Part shown: piece after piece, positions 55,071 through 63,744 of the stretch
Layout of the letters: each line of letters begins with the position of its first letter
Position numbering within the stretch: the first letter of the stretch is position 1
Assembly: GCF_947241705.1 (NCBI RefSeq)
Contig: NC_079260.1
Span: forward strand, 535,207 to 599,206
Reading direction: 5' to 3'
DNA: 64,000 nt
From: Saccharomyces mikatae IFO 1815
Lineage: Eukaryota > Ascomycota > Saccharomycetes > Saccharomycetales > Saccharomycetaceae
Made by a program: the position numbers and the translations under genes
The notes under the pieces: model-generated
What the model was told of the DNA's origin: nothing
The model's database searches: none
Seen by the model: only the letters and a program-made list of their open reading frames with translations

Positions 55071-55885
55071 GTCAAGCTCCCTACTGAATTTGTCTGAAGA
55101 AGAATAATTCCCCTCATCTCTAGCAATTTAGCACCTTGGTTTTTTCTCAGGATTTCGTATTTCGTTTGTTTTTTCGGCGCATCACACTTAAAGACCGAGA
55201 AAGGTTACTTGACAGTGCTGAGAAAATTCTTTTTTTTTTTCATTGCATGAAAACTCTGCAGTAGGAAAGCTTGAGATACCTTGCACCAAAATATTCAGGC
55301 TGCAATTGTTCTTCCGTATGCCTACTACAGTCCTCTGGTTTTTTCTTGAACGCTATCGTCAATAATCGTTTGTTGGGAGTACATGTGTTGTAATTGCAAA
55401 GAATCTCCTCAGAAACGCATTTTAGTTTACCTAATTCCATCATTCGGTGGCACTCAAGCTGCTACAGCCCGGAGCTTAAGTTATGCCAGATTCCCAACAT
55501 TACAAAGAAAGACCGTAGCTTCTATGTCTAGTGGAACTATAGCTGACATAAGCTTTTCCATAAAAAAAGTTTTTTTTTGCTTATTTACCATAATACATTT
55601 TAACTACATTACAAAGACTCGTAGTGCAAAAATGTCATTGCAGATGATTTTTAGATATGAACAGGAAAGTACGAGTACTAATTTGCTCTTACTGAATGGG
55701 GTTTCATTGTGAAAAGAACCCTACTTCCCTTAATTCAGTCTTGAATACTAATCTGCTGCACAGAATATGAGCACTTTGAAATTATTTATATACAAGAGCA
55801 GTATCATCAGCTCCTTTGATGATAAAGTAGCGCCTTTTAAAAGGTTTGACTTGTAGCATACCTTTGAACAACTAACGACTCCGAA
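55071..55885. promoter_or_regulatory. Upstream region of the flocculin-like gene
   Basis: 815 bp before the flocculin start, with T-runs near 55230-55240 and a TATA-like TTTATATAC at about 55790. A 109-codon frame at 55383-55712 shows no domain, signal or coding-like pattern and is not called. No specific regulator site is recognised. Confidence 0.45.
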
Positions 55886-58800
55886 ATGACCATCAGTAAT
55901 TATCTGGTCTCAGCGTCCTTCGCCTTCTTGGCGTTATCTGGTACGGTGTCTGCTACTACAGAAGCTTGTTTGCCAACAAATAAGAGGAAAAATGGGATGA
56001 ACATTAATTTCTACGAGTACGCATTAGGAGACACCTCCACGTACGCAAATCCTGCGTATATGGCCTACGAATACGCAAATACAACAAAAATAGGTTCTGT
56101 CACAGGGCAGACAAGTCTTTCCATCTACTATAACCCTCCTTGTAGTGGTACTCCTACCTGTTCTGACGACGACTCTTCCAGTTATCCATATCCCACTCAT
56201 GTTTGGGATGTTATTAAACGTGAGAATCAGCCCTGTTACAATGTTGTGCCCTCCAAACGTGACACTACTGATTGTGATCCATATGCGGCTTATTGGAGTT
56301 CAGATCTATTTGGTTTCTATACCAGTCCAACGAATATAACTGTGGAAATGACGGGTTACTTTCTACCACCAGAATCTGGTGATTACACGTTTACGTTTGG
56401 TACAGCTGATGATTCCGCAGTTCTGTCAGTTGGGGGTGAGGCTGCTTTTAGATGCTGTGATCAACAATCCTCGGTCAAGTCGACTAGTTTCACAGTTGAC
56501 GGCGTTGGATCTATGGGTGGGCCAACTATAGAGGGTTCAGTGTACATGTATGCCGGCTACTACTATCCAATTAAAATTGTTTTTTCGAATGCAGATTCTT
56601 CTGCTACACTTCCAATTGAAATCACTTTTCCAAATGGTACTTCTATTTTCAATGACTTCGAAGGGTATGTCTACTCATTTGAGAGCAATGTGGATCAATC
56701 TGATTGTACCATCACAGATCCTTCCAGTCATACAATTGCTGCGGTCGCAAGGACACGTACAAAGGCATGGACTGGTACTTACACAACAACACACACCCAA
56801 ACTTCTCTTTATACTGGTTTAAACGGTTTGACTACCGAAGAAACAATTTTTGAAATCCAAACACCAACTGTTGTTACCTCGTCTTTTATTTCATCTACTG
56901 AGTCAGCAGTCAGTTCCACATCGTCTCACAGCGAGAACAGCAGCGTTTCTCCTTCTTCTACTGAGTCAGCAGTCGGTTCCACATCGTCTCATACCGAGAA
57001 CATCAGCACTTCTCCTTCTTCTACTGAGTCAGCAGTCGGTTCCACATCGTCTCATACCGAGAACAGTAGTACTGCATCTTCCTCTACTGAGTCAACAGTC
57101 AGTTCCACATCGTTTCACAGCGAGAACAGCAGCACTTCTACATCTTCTACTGAGTCAGCAGTCGGTTCCACATCGTCTCATACCGAGAACAGTAGTACTG
57201 CATCTTCCTCTACTGAGTCAACAGTCAGTTCCACATCGTTTCACAGCGAGAACAGCAGCACTTCTACATCTTCTTCCAATCACACCATTGCTGCAGTTGC
57301 AAGAACAAGTACAAAGGCATGGACTGGTACTTACACAACAACACACACCCAAACTTCTCTTTATACTGGTTTAAACGGTTTGACTACCGAAGAAACAATT
57401 TTTGAAATCCAAACACCAACTGTTGTTACCTCGTCTTTTATTTCATCTACTGAGTCAGCAGTCAGTTCCACATCGTTTCACAGCGAGAACAGCAGCACTT
57501 CTCCTTCTTCTACTGAGTCAGCAGTCGGTTCCACATCGTCTCATAGCGAGAACAGTAGTACTGCATCTTCCTCTACTGAGTCAACAGTCAGTTCCACATC
57601 GTCTCACAGCGAGAACAGCAGCGTTTCTCCTTCTTCTACTGAGTCAGCAGTCGGTTCCACATCGTCTCACAGCGAGAACATCAGCACTTCTCCTTCTTCT
57701 ACTGAGTCAGCAGTCGGTTCCACATCGTCTCATAGCGAGAACAGTAGTACTGCATCTTCCTCTACTGAGTCAACAGTCAGTTCCACATCGTCTCACAGCG
57801 AGAACAGTAGTACTGCATCTTCCTCTACTGAGCCAACAGTCAGTTCCACATCGTCTCACAGCGCGAACATCAGCACTTCTACATCTTCTTCCAATCACAC
57901 CATTGCTGCAGTTGCAAGAACAAGTACAAAGGCATGGACTGGCACTTACACAACAACACACACCCAAACTTCTCTTTATACTGGTTTAAACGGTTTGACT
58001 ACCGAAGAAACAATTTTTGAAATCCAAACACCAACTGTTGTTACCTCGTCTTTTATTTCATCTACTGAGTCAGCAGTCAGTTCCACATCGTCTCACAGCG
58101 AGAACAGCAGCGTTTCTCCTTCTTCTACTGAGTCAGCAGTCGGTTCCACATCGTCTCACAGCGAGAACATCAGCACTTCTCCTTCTTCTACTGAGTCAGC
58201 AGTCGGTTCCACATCGTCTCATACCGAGAACAGTAGTACTGCATCTTCCTCTACTGAGTCAACAGTCAGTTCCACATCGTTTCACAGCGAGAACAGCAGC
58301 ACTTCTACATCTTCTACTGAGTCAGCAGTCGGTTCCACATCGTCTCATACCGAGAACAGTAGTACTGCATCTTCCTCTACTGAGTCAACAGTCAGTTCCA
58401 CATCGTTTCACAGCGAGAACAGCAGCACTTCTACATCTTCTTCCAATCACACCATTGCTGCAGTTGCAAGAACAAGTACAAAGGCATGGACTGGTACTTA
58501 CACAACAACACACACCCAAACTTCTCTTTATACTGGTTTAAACGGTTTGACTACCGAAGAAACAATTTTTGAAATCCAAACACCAACCAGTACCGCTTCA
58601 TTTAATGTTTCATCTGTTTATGGCTCAAGCGTATCTACCAGATCAGCCTCCAATCCAACCACCATCACCACCACTATAACATCATCACAGTATGAGTTTA
58701 CTAGCTCATCCTTTTTGGTTACCATCACAATTAGCAGCGAGGCCACGTTATTTACTGAATCAATCGCTAGCGGTACAACCGTAACAGAAGTCACTAGTTC

Positions 58801-60352
58801 ATTTGATTCACTTATTGACTCTACCGTTAGTTTCACAACATCATCTGCTCAACCTTCAATCACCAGTTCTATATTATCATATATTGATAGTAATACTCCA
58901 GTCCATCAAAGCAAGCAAACTCCTATCACTAGTTCTACCACTTCATTTACTGGATTAACCAAATATCTCTCTAAACCGAATGCTATTTCAACGCTTGGAT
59001 CTCTAATGGGTACTGATTCAATTCCTAGTTCATCTGCTTGTTCAAATCAAACTGGCATCCTCACATCTTTTATCACTAGCCTAAAGAATCAAGAAACTGC
59101 CACTGGTTTCTCTTTGGCTTCGTTAAAAACTGGGTCACCTGATATTTCTGAGTCATACATTTTATCTTCAATTAAATCTATTGATTCAATAACCGAGTCC
59201 TCTTACAGTATAACCGAGTCCTTCGCGCACACAAAGAGTTACGAAACCTTTACAAGTTCCACATTTACTTTCCCATCCTCTGAGCCTTCACAATTCCACA
59301 ATTCGTTATTCTCCTCACCTCGTTCTACTACTAAAATGAGAACTCGTGTTAACACGTCCTACAAAAAATCAATTTTTACTGGTGATTCAAACTCGTCTGT
59401 TTTTACAAACAGAAATTCCACCCCAACTTCCAGTTCTTTTTCCAAGTCACAAATAATTTCTATCGTCAGCAATACTTCTGGATCTTATCAAGGTCACACA
59501 TCCGCTAAAAATCTGACTTCATTTATGAAAACAACTAAAAGGACTACCTTGGTTACTATAACCTCTTGCAAGTTTGGTACCTGTTCTAAAACTCTTTCTC
59601 CTTCTATTATTTCTAAAGCCACAACTACAGTTGGAGATATATCGACGGAATACACCACTTGGTGTCCTGATATTTCTACGAAGTCAAAAAAAAAAACGAC
59701 ACTTGTGACTTTGAAAATGTGCAATTCAAATGTTTGTTACGAGACTGCTTCCCCTGCGATTGTCACTGCATCCAAGACTACAATTAATGGGATCGCTACT
59801 GAATACACTACATGGTGTCCTATCTCCTCTAGTGAATTAAAAGAACAAACAGCTCAGGTTAATGTGACTTATTGCACGTCAAGTATCTGTTTTAAAACTA
59901 CTAATCCTGCCATAGTTTCTACAGCATCCACTACCAAGAGTGGTTATGTTGCAATATATCCTACGCGGAACCCACAAACAGAGAAGAAAGTGAGTACTAG
60001 TGGTACCACTATTGGTAGTGAAAAATGTACTAAATCAAAAACAATAACAAGCGAAAATAACATGTCATCGTTACCAGGACCAGGTTATAACAAGCATACA
60101 GCTCCCGCAACTAATGAAATATCCCAAAATATTAAAGTTTCTTCTGCCTTGGAAGTTGTGTACACTAAAGCTGAGCTAACAAGTAACTTGAATACCTTTT
60201 CTCAACAACTTTCTAGCACATACACAAGCAGCCTATTATTGTCTACCACCGCTTCTCTAGAAATTTCGAGGTATGCTGGAATTGCCAATAGTCTGTTTTC
60301 CAACAGTATTTTTAGTGTATTCATTGCCTCCTTGTTGACGATCTTTTGCTAA
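55886..60352 (+). CDS. Flocculin-like GPI cell-wall adhesin (FLO1/FLO5/FLO9/FLO10 family)
   Basis: The 1488-residue protein has a signal peptide (cleavage near residue 24, after VSA), then a PA14-type flocculin lectin domain to about residue 275 with conserved SDLFGFYTSPTN, TGYFLPPESGDYTF, the calcium-binding adjacent Asp pair in DDSAVLSVGG, and the MYAGYYYP segment. Residues 279-901 are a two-level Ser/Thr repeat array. A Ser/Thr-rich stalk then leads to three cysteine-containing flocculin type-3 repeats (from residues 1220, 1271 and 1322; the third has lost the final TWCP) and a hydrophobic GPI-attachment tail. The N-domain and tail look closest to Flo10, but repeats differ, so no symbol is given. 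It should mediate calcium-dependent cell-cell or surface adhesion. An 11-A run lies at 59686-59696. Confidence 0.94.
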   Translation: MTISNYLVSASFAFLALSGTVSATTEACLPTNKRKNGMNINFYEYALGDTSTYANPAYMAYEYANTTKIGSVTGQTSLSIYYNPPCSGTPTCSDDDSSSYPYPTHVWDVIKRENQPCYNVVPSKRDTTDCDPYAAYWSSDLFGFYTSPTNITVEMTGYFLPPESGDYTFTFGTADDSAVLSVGGEAAFRCCDQQSSVKSTSFTVDGVGSMGGPTIEGSVYMYAGYYYPIKIVFSNADSSATLPIEITFPNGTSIFNDFEGYVYSFESNVDQSDCTITDPSSHTIAAVARTRTKAWTGTYTTTHTQTSLYTGLNGLTTEETIFEIQTPTVVTSSFISSTESAVSSTSSHSENSSVSPSSTESAVGSTSSHTENISTSPSSTESAVGSTSSHTENSSTASSSTESTVSSTSFHSENSSTSTSSTESAVGSTSSHTENSSTASSSTESTVSSTSFHSENSSTSTSSSNHTIAAVARTSTKAWTGTYTTTHTQTSLYTGLNGLTTEETIFEIQTPTVVTSSFISSTESAVSSTSFHSENSSTSPSSTESAVGSTSSHSENSSTASSSTESTVSSTSSHSENSSVSPSSTESAVGSTSSHSENISTSPSSTESAVGSTSSHSENSSTASSSTESTVSSTSSHSENSSTASSSTEPTVSSTSSHSANISTSTSSSNHTIAAVARTSTKAWTGTYTTTHTQTSLYTGLNGLTTEETIFEIQTPTVVTSSFISSTESAVSSTSSHSENSSVSPSSTESAVGSTSSHSENISTSPSSTESAVGSTSSHTENSSTASSSTESTVSSTSFHSENSSTSTSSTESAVGSTSSHTENSSTASSSTESTVSSTSFHSENSSTSTSSSNHTIAAVARTSTKAWTGTYTTTHTQTSLYTGLNGLTTEETIFEIQTPTSTASFNVSSVYGSSVSTRSASNPTTITTTITSSQYEFTSSSFLVTITISSEATLFTESIASGTTVTEVTSSFDSLIDSTVSFTTSSAQPSITSSILSYIDSNTPVHQSKQTPITSSTTSFTGLTKYLSKPNAISTLGSLMGTDSIPSSSACSNQTGILTSFITSLKNQETATGFSLASLKTGSPDISESYILSSIKSIDSITESSYSITESFAHTKSYETFTSSTFTFPSSEPSQFHNSLFSSPRSTTKMRTRVNTSYKKSIFTGDSNSSVFTNRNSTPTSSSFSKSQIISIVSNTSGSYQGHTSAKNLTSFMKTTKRTTLVTITSCKFGTCSKTLSPSIISKATTTVGDISTEYTTWCPDISTKSKKKTTLVTLKMCNSNVCYETASPAIVTASKTTINGIATEYTTWCPISSSELKEQTAQVNVTYCTSSICFKTTNPAIVSTASTTKSGYVAIYPTRNPQTEKKVSTSGTTIGSEKCTKSKTITSENNMSSLPGPGYNKHTAPATNEISQNIKVSSALEVVYTKAELTSNLNTFSQQLSSTYTSSLLLSTTASLEISRYAGIANSLFSNSIFSVFIASLLTIFC
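56720..58588 (+). repeat. Composite A/B tandem repeat array in the flocculin gene
   Basis: Unit A (174 bp, 58 codons; flocculin-type, with TKAWTGTYTTTHTQ and GLTTEETIFEIQTPT) occurs at 56720-56893, 57272-57445, 57887-58060 and, shortened to about 150 bp, at 58439-58588. Between copies lie blocks of a 63-bp (21-codon) Ser-rich unit B, starting STES: six copies at 56894-57271, seven at 57446-57886, six at 58061-58438. The A+B modules are 552, 615 and 552 bp. The first and third B blocks encode nearly identical protein. All units are multiples of three, so length change keeps the frame. Confidence 0.95.
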
Positions 60353-61303
60353 GCACATGATTTTCAAATTATAGTACCATTTCGTTGCTGGAGAATTAAT
60401 GAAGAATAAAAGCAAGTATTCATACACTACATAAGAAAAATGTTAAAACAAACGCCATTTGGTCATATTAAACATGACTAACCTAATGATGATGGCTCGA
60501 CAATTCACTGTAAAGGTTGAATATAACAACTCATATATATGTATATGTAAATACCAAGTTAATCGTTCAATTTATAGATCATTAAAATGACCGTACAACC
60601 ATTATTAAACAATCTCAAACCATTTACACATTCTGTAACATGTATCACATATGCTGTCTGGTTACCTCATATATTCACAGTATCATTGGTGGAAGAACGG
60701 TAAGTCGCTTTTCAAAATAAAGCTCAAACAAATATCTGAACAAAGTCCTGATAGCATTAAAAAGATTTAAATTAAAAATAGACATCATAAAGAAAGAAAA
60801 ATCTAAAGATAGTTGTTAGGCATTCAGGAATGCATTGGTAATTCTACTATTTATGTATTCTTCACCTTTGCACCATGGTCACATCCCGCAAAGAAAGACC
60901 TTTCTTATAAAGTTCTACAGTTAAATACTAATTAATAACAAAAGGAAGAGTCAAGATCTTTAAAGAAGATAAAAAACTATATGTTAAAATATGAAATTTA
61001 AGTGGCCCATACTTAGCATGATTCGCTGATTAATGTATAACAAGCTTGAAAGTACGTATAGCAGCACGGATTGTAAATAGAGCTCATTTAATATTAGGTA
61101 TTTTTGTGCAAGTCATTTTTTTCTTTGGAGTTAATTGCTTTTTCAGAGTATCTTTTATACAAAAAAATCCTAATCCACAAGTTAATGTTTCCCATTTTAA
61201 GTAGACGTTTATTTAAAACATGCTATTATATAACGATCCGCTCTTTGCAATGTCGTTTTCCTAAAAAGCTTGAATATTTAATCTCAAAAAGTGTTTGAAT
61301 AGG
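60353..61303. other. Spacer between flocculin gene and delta relic
   Basis: About 950 bp of AT-rich DNA. A 37-codon frame from ATG 60587 and a 64-codon frame at 61104-61298 have no support as genes. A TATATATGTATATG tract lies near 60535-60548, possibly part of the flocculin 3' region. Confidence 0.5.
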
Positions 61304-61456
61304 TGTTGAGATTCCATTGATGATGAAGAGTATGTGTACTGATTATTCTAAAAGTTCTCAATCATGTAGAAATTTGTGTAATGTAATGGATAATTCTACA
61401 TAATAACAATATTATTACATCGTCTTTCATTATACTACTAAATTATCAATAGTTAC
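61304..61456 (-). mobile_element. Delta LTR fragment next to the IMD remnant
   Basis: On the minus strand, segments corresponding to TTGATAATTTAG, TGTAGAATTA, GAGAACTTTTAGAATAAT and CATCAATGGAATCTCAACA appear in the order of the 3' half of a delta LTR. It is diverged and lacks both clean ends. It stops about 25-35 bp before homology to IMD begins. Confidence 0.65.
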
Positions 61457-61478
61457 ATCTCTCCCTCCAATAAAATCG

Positions 61479-62324
61479 ATGACTGTTTCTCAATTGCTAT
61501 GCGGTGCTTCTGTAGGCACTATGGACTCTGATAGGGAAAGACTAGGCCTGTTGGTGGAAGCTGGCTTGGACGTGGTTATCTTAGATTCATCGCAAGGCAA
61601 CTCGATTTTCCAGTTGAACATGCTCGAATGGGTGAAAGAGAGTTTCCCAGGGTTGGAAGTCATCGCTGGTAACGTTGTCACCAGGGAACAAGCTGCCAAT
61701 TTGATTGCTGCTGGTGCGGATGGTCTGAGAATCGGTATGGGAACTGGCTCTATTTGTATCACTCAAGAAGTTATGGCTTGTGGTAGGCCACAAGGTACAG
61801 CCGTCTACAACGTGTGTGAATTTGCCAACCAGTTCGGTGTTCCATGTATGGCTGACGGTGGTGTTCAAAACATCGGCCATATCATGAAGGCCTTGGCGCT
61901 TGGGTCGTCTACTGTTATGATGGGTGGTATGTTGGCTGGTGCTACCGAATCGCCCGGTGATTATTTCTATCAAGATGGTGAACGATTAAAGGTGTATCGT
62001 GGGATGGGTTCCATTGATGCGATGCAAAAGACCGGTAGCAAGGGCAATGCCTCGACCTCTCGTTACTTTTCTGAAAGCGACAGCGTTTTGGTTGCGCAAG
62101 GTGTGGCGGGTGCAGTGGTTGACAAAGGATCCATTAAGAAGTTTATTCCGTATTTGTACAACGGGCTGCAACATTCGTGTCAGGACATTGGTTGCAAGAC
62201 GCTAACTCTATTGAAGGAGAATGTGCAAAGAGGCAAAGTCAGATTTGAATTCAGAACGGCATCTGCTCAAGTGGAAGGTGGTGTGAATAACTTATACTCT
62301 TATGAAAAACGTCTACATAACTAA
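61479..62324 (+). pseudogene. 5'-truncated IMP dehydrogenase (IMD) gene
   Basis: The 281-codon frame matches the C-terminal half of yeast IMD1-IMD4 proteins (about 523 residues) from QLLCGAS onward. The IMP-binding loop GSICITQEV with the catalytic Cys, the [12 protein letters not shown] segment, the [11 protein letters not shown] flap and the C-terminal end are intact and free of stops. The N-terminal half of the barrel and the whole CBS module are absent; the first five codons (MTVSQ) are probably non-homologous junction sequence. Missing barrel strands make an active enzyme very unlikely. Lack of stops suggests the truncation is recent or gene conversion with full-length IMD copies. Subtelomeric IMD fragments are known in S. 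cerevisiae (IMD1). Confidence 0.88.
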
Positions 62325-62459
62325 ATGGTGGCTTTGAATATTGAAGTGGTAGTAGTACGTGTATTTGTTAACATAAGATTATTGGACACATTATTATTTA
62401 TTATTATAAATTAGTCGTACTTCTTAGGTAAGAACAATATAGCAGAATGATAATATGTG

Positions 62460-62932
62460 CATATGAATCGATGTAAATCATGAGAAAATATTTATGTTTG
62501 GGTGATTTAATGGGTGATTTTTTGAGATTGTGATAAATATATGTATATAATGAGTAGACAGAATTTGGCAAAATACGTTATATTAGATGCAAGTAAGTAC
62601 ATATATATGATATTTGGGTCCGTAGAATACATAATAAACACAAAAATGGGAATAAAAGTGGGTTTTATGGGTAAATGGCACAGGGTGTGAAGCGCTGAGG
62701 TAAGTGCCGTGTATGGTGATGTATAGTGGTAACCATGGCAACTGAGTGAGAGGTGAGGATGAGGAGCAGTGTGGCAGTAGGGTAAGATGGGAGTAGTGTA
62801 TTTTTAGCATCCGTAGGCGTATGGAGAGCTGTTATGGAGAAGAAGAGGGCATGGTAGGTGTTGATATTGTGGTGAGGTAGCTAGGTGTGGTTAGAGGTGG
62901 GATGGGGAGTAGTGGTAGGGTATGATGTTAGG
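62460..62932 (+). repeat. Core X subtelomeric element
   Basis: Several blocks match the S. cerevisiae core X as I recall it, in the same order towards the telomere: ATTTATGTTTGGGTGATTT, TATGGGTAAATGGCACAGGG, GCTGAGGTAAGTGCCGTG, CCATGG, AGTAGGGTAAG, TAGCATCCGT. The element binds ORC and Abf1 in S. cerevisiae and helps telomeric silencing. Limits are approximate. Confidence 0.85.
62490..62500 (+). promoter_or_regulatory. ARS-consensus-like site in core X
   Basis: ATTTATGTTTG matches the ARS consensus WTTTAYRTTTW at all but the last base. It occupies the place of the X-element ACS. Origin activity is not shown by sequence alone. Confidence 0.5.
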
Positions 62933-62988
62933 TATGATTGTTTACATTTGGATGTTTACATATGATTGTTTACATTTGGATGTTTACA
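62933..62988 (+). repeat. 28-bp tandem duplication
   Basis: Two exact copies of a 28-bp unit (62933-62960 and 62961-62988), beginning TATGATTG and ending GTTTACA. Each contains GTTTACATTTGG, a partial ARS-like string. It lies at the telomere-proximal edge of the X element. Confidence 0.95.
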
Positions 62989-63227
62989 TATTATGTTAGG
63001 TATGTTGTAGAGGTAGATGGTAGATGGTAGGATAAGTGGAAGTGGTGGTTGGTGGTAGATATGGAGTAGTGATGAGATGTGAAGGATGGCAGATGGACAG
63101 TGTAGGCAGTGGAGGAGCAGGTAGGGTAAGCTAAGGCAGTGGGGTTGGAGTTGGAGAGGTAGGGTTAGACAGCGAGGTAGGGCTGATAGTAGGGTTAGAG
63201 ATAGGGTAAGTAAGTGTGTACTTCTCA
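62989..63227 (+). repeat. STR-like subtelomeric DNA with TAGGGTTAG motifs
   Basis: G- and T-rich, purine-biased DNA with repeated GGTAGATGG and GTAGGG motifs. Two exact TAGGGTTAG occur at 63160-63168 and 63190-63198, with further TAGGGTAAG/TAGGGCTG variants. Such motifs are Tbf1 sites in the S. cerevisiae subtelomeric (STR) repeats that follow core X. Confidence 0.75.
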
Positions 63228-63744
63228 TGATAGTGATGGTGATGGTGATGGTGATGGTGATGGTGATGGTGGTAGTGATGGTGGTAGTGATAGTGATGAT
63301 GGTGATAGGATTAGTGATGGTGATGATGGTGATAGGATTAGTGATGGTGATGGTGGTAGTGATGGTGATGGTGATAGTGATGGTAATAGTGATGGTGGTA
63401 GTAATGGTAGTGATGGTGATGGTGATGGTGATGGTGGTAGTGATGGTGATGGTGATAGTGATGATGGTGATGGTGATGATGGTGATGGTCATGATGATGA
63501 TGGTGATGATAGTGATGGTGACAGTGATGGTGATGGTGATGATGGTGATGGTGATGGTGATGGTGATGGTGATGGTGATGGTAATAGTGATGGTGGTAGT
63601 AATGGTAGTGATGGTGATGGTGATGGTGATGATGGTGATGGTGATGATGGTGATGATAGTGATGGTATTGATAGTGATGGTGATGGTGATGGTGATAGTG
63701 ATGGTGATGGTGATAGTGATGGTGATGGTGATGGTGGTAGTGAT
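63228..63744 (+). repeat. GGTGAT hexamer satellite
   Basis: About 517 bp made almost only of GGTGAT hexamers and variants (GATGAT, GGTAGT, GATAGT, AATAGT). A higher-order repeat is visible: a variant-marked string starting GGTAATAGTGATGGTGG occurs at 63382 and again at 63580, 198 bp (33 hexamers) apart. Another marked string, GATAGGATTAGTGATGG, occurs twice near 63305-63345. Long minus-strand frames of Thr/Ile repeats across it are repeat artefacts. Confidence 0.9.

Noticed and set aside
55383-55712. 109-codon plus-strand frame upstream of the flocculin gene
   Set aside because: No domain, signal peptide or similarity is seen, and codon pattern resembles non-coding DNA.
56894-58438. CRISPR-like regular repeat spacing
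   Set aside because: The units are contiguous coding repeats with no spacers, in a eukaryotic adhesin gene.
62956-63492. 178-codon minus-strand frame of Thr/Ile repeats
   Set aside because: It is the complement of the GGTGAT hexamer satellite; period-six DNA is open in this frame by composition alone.
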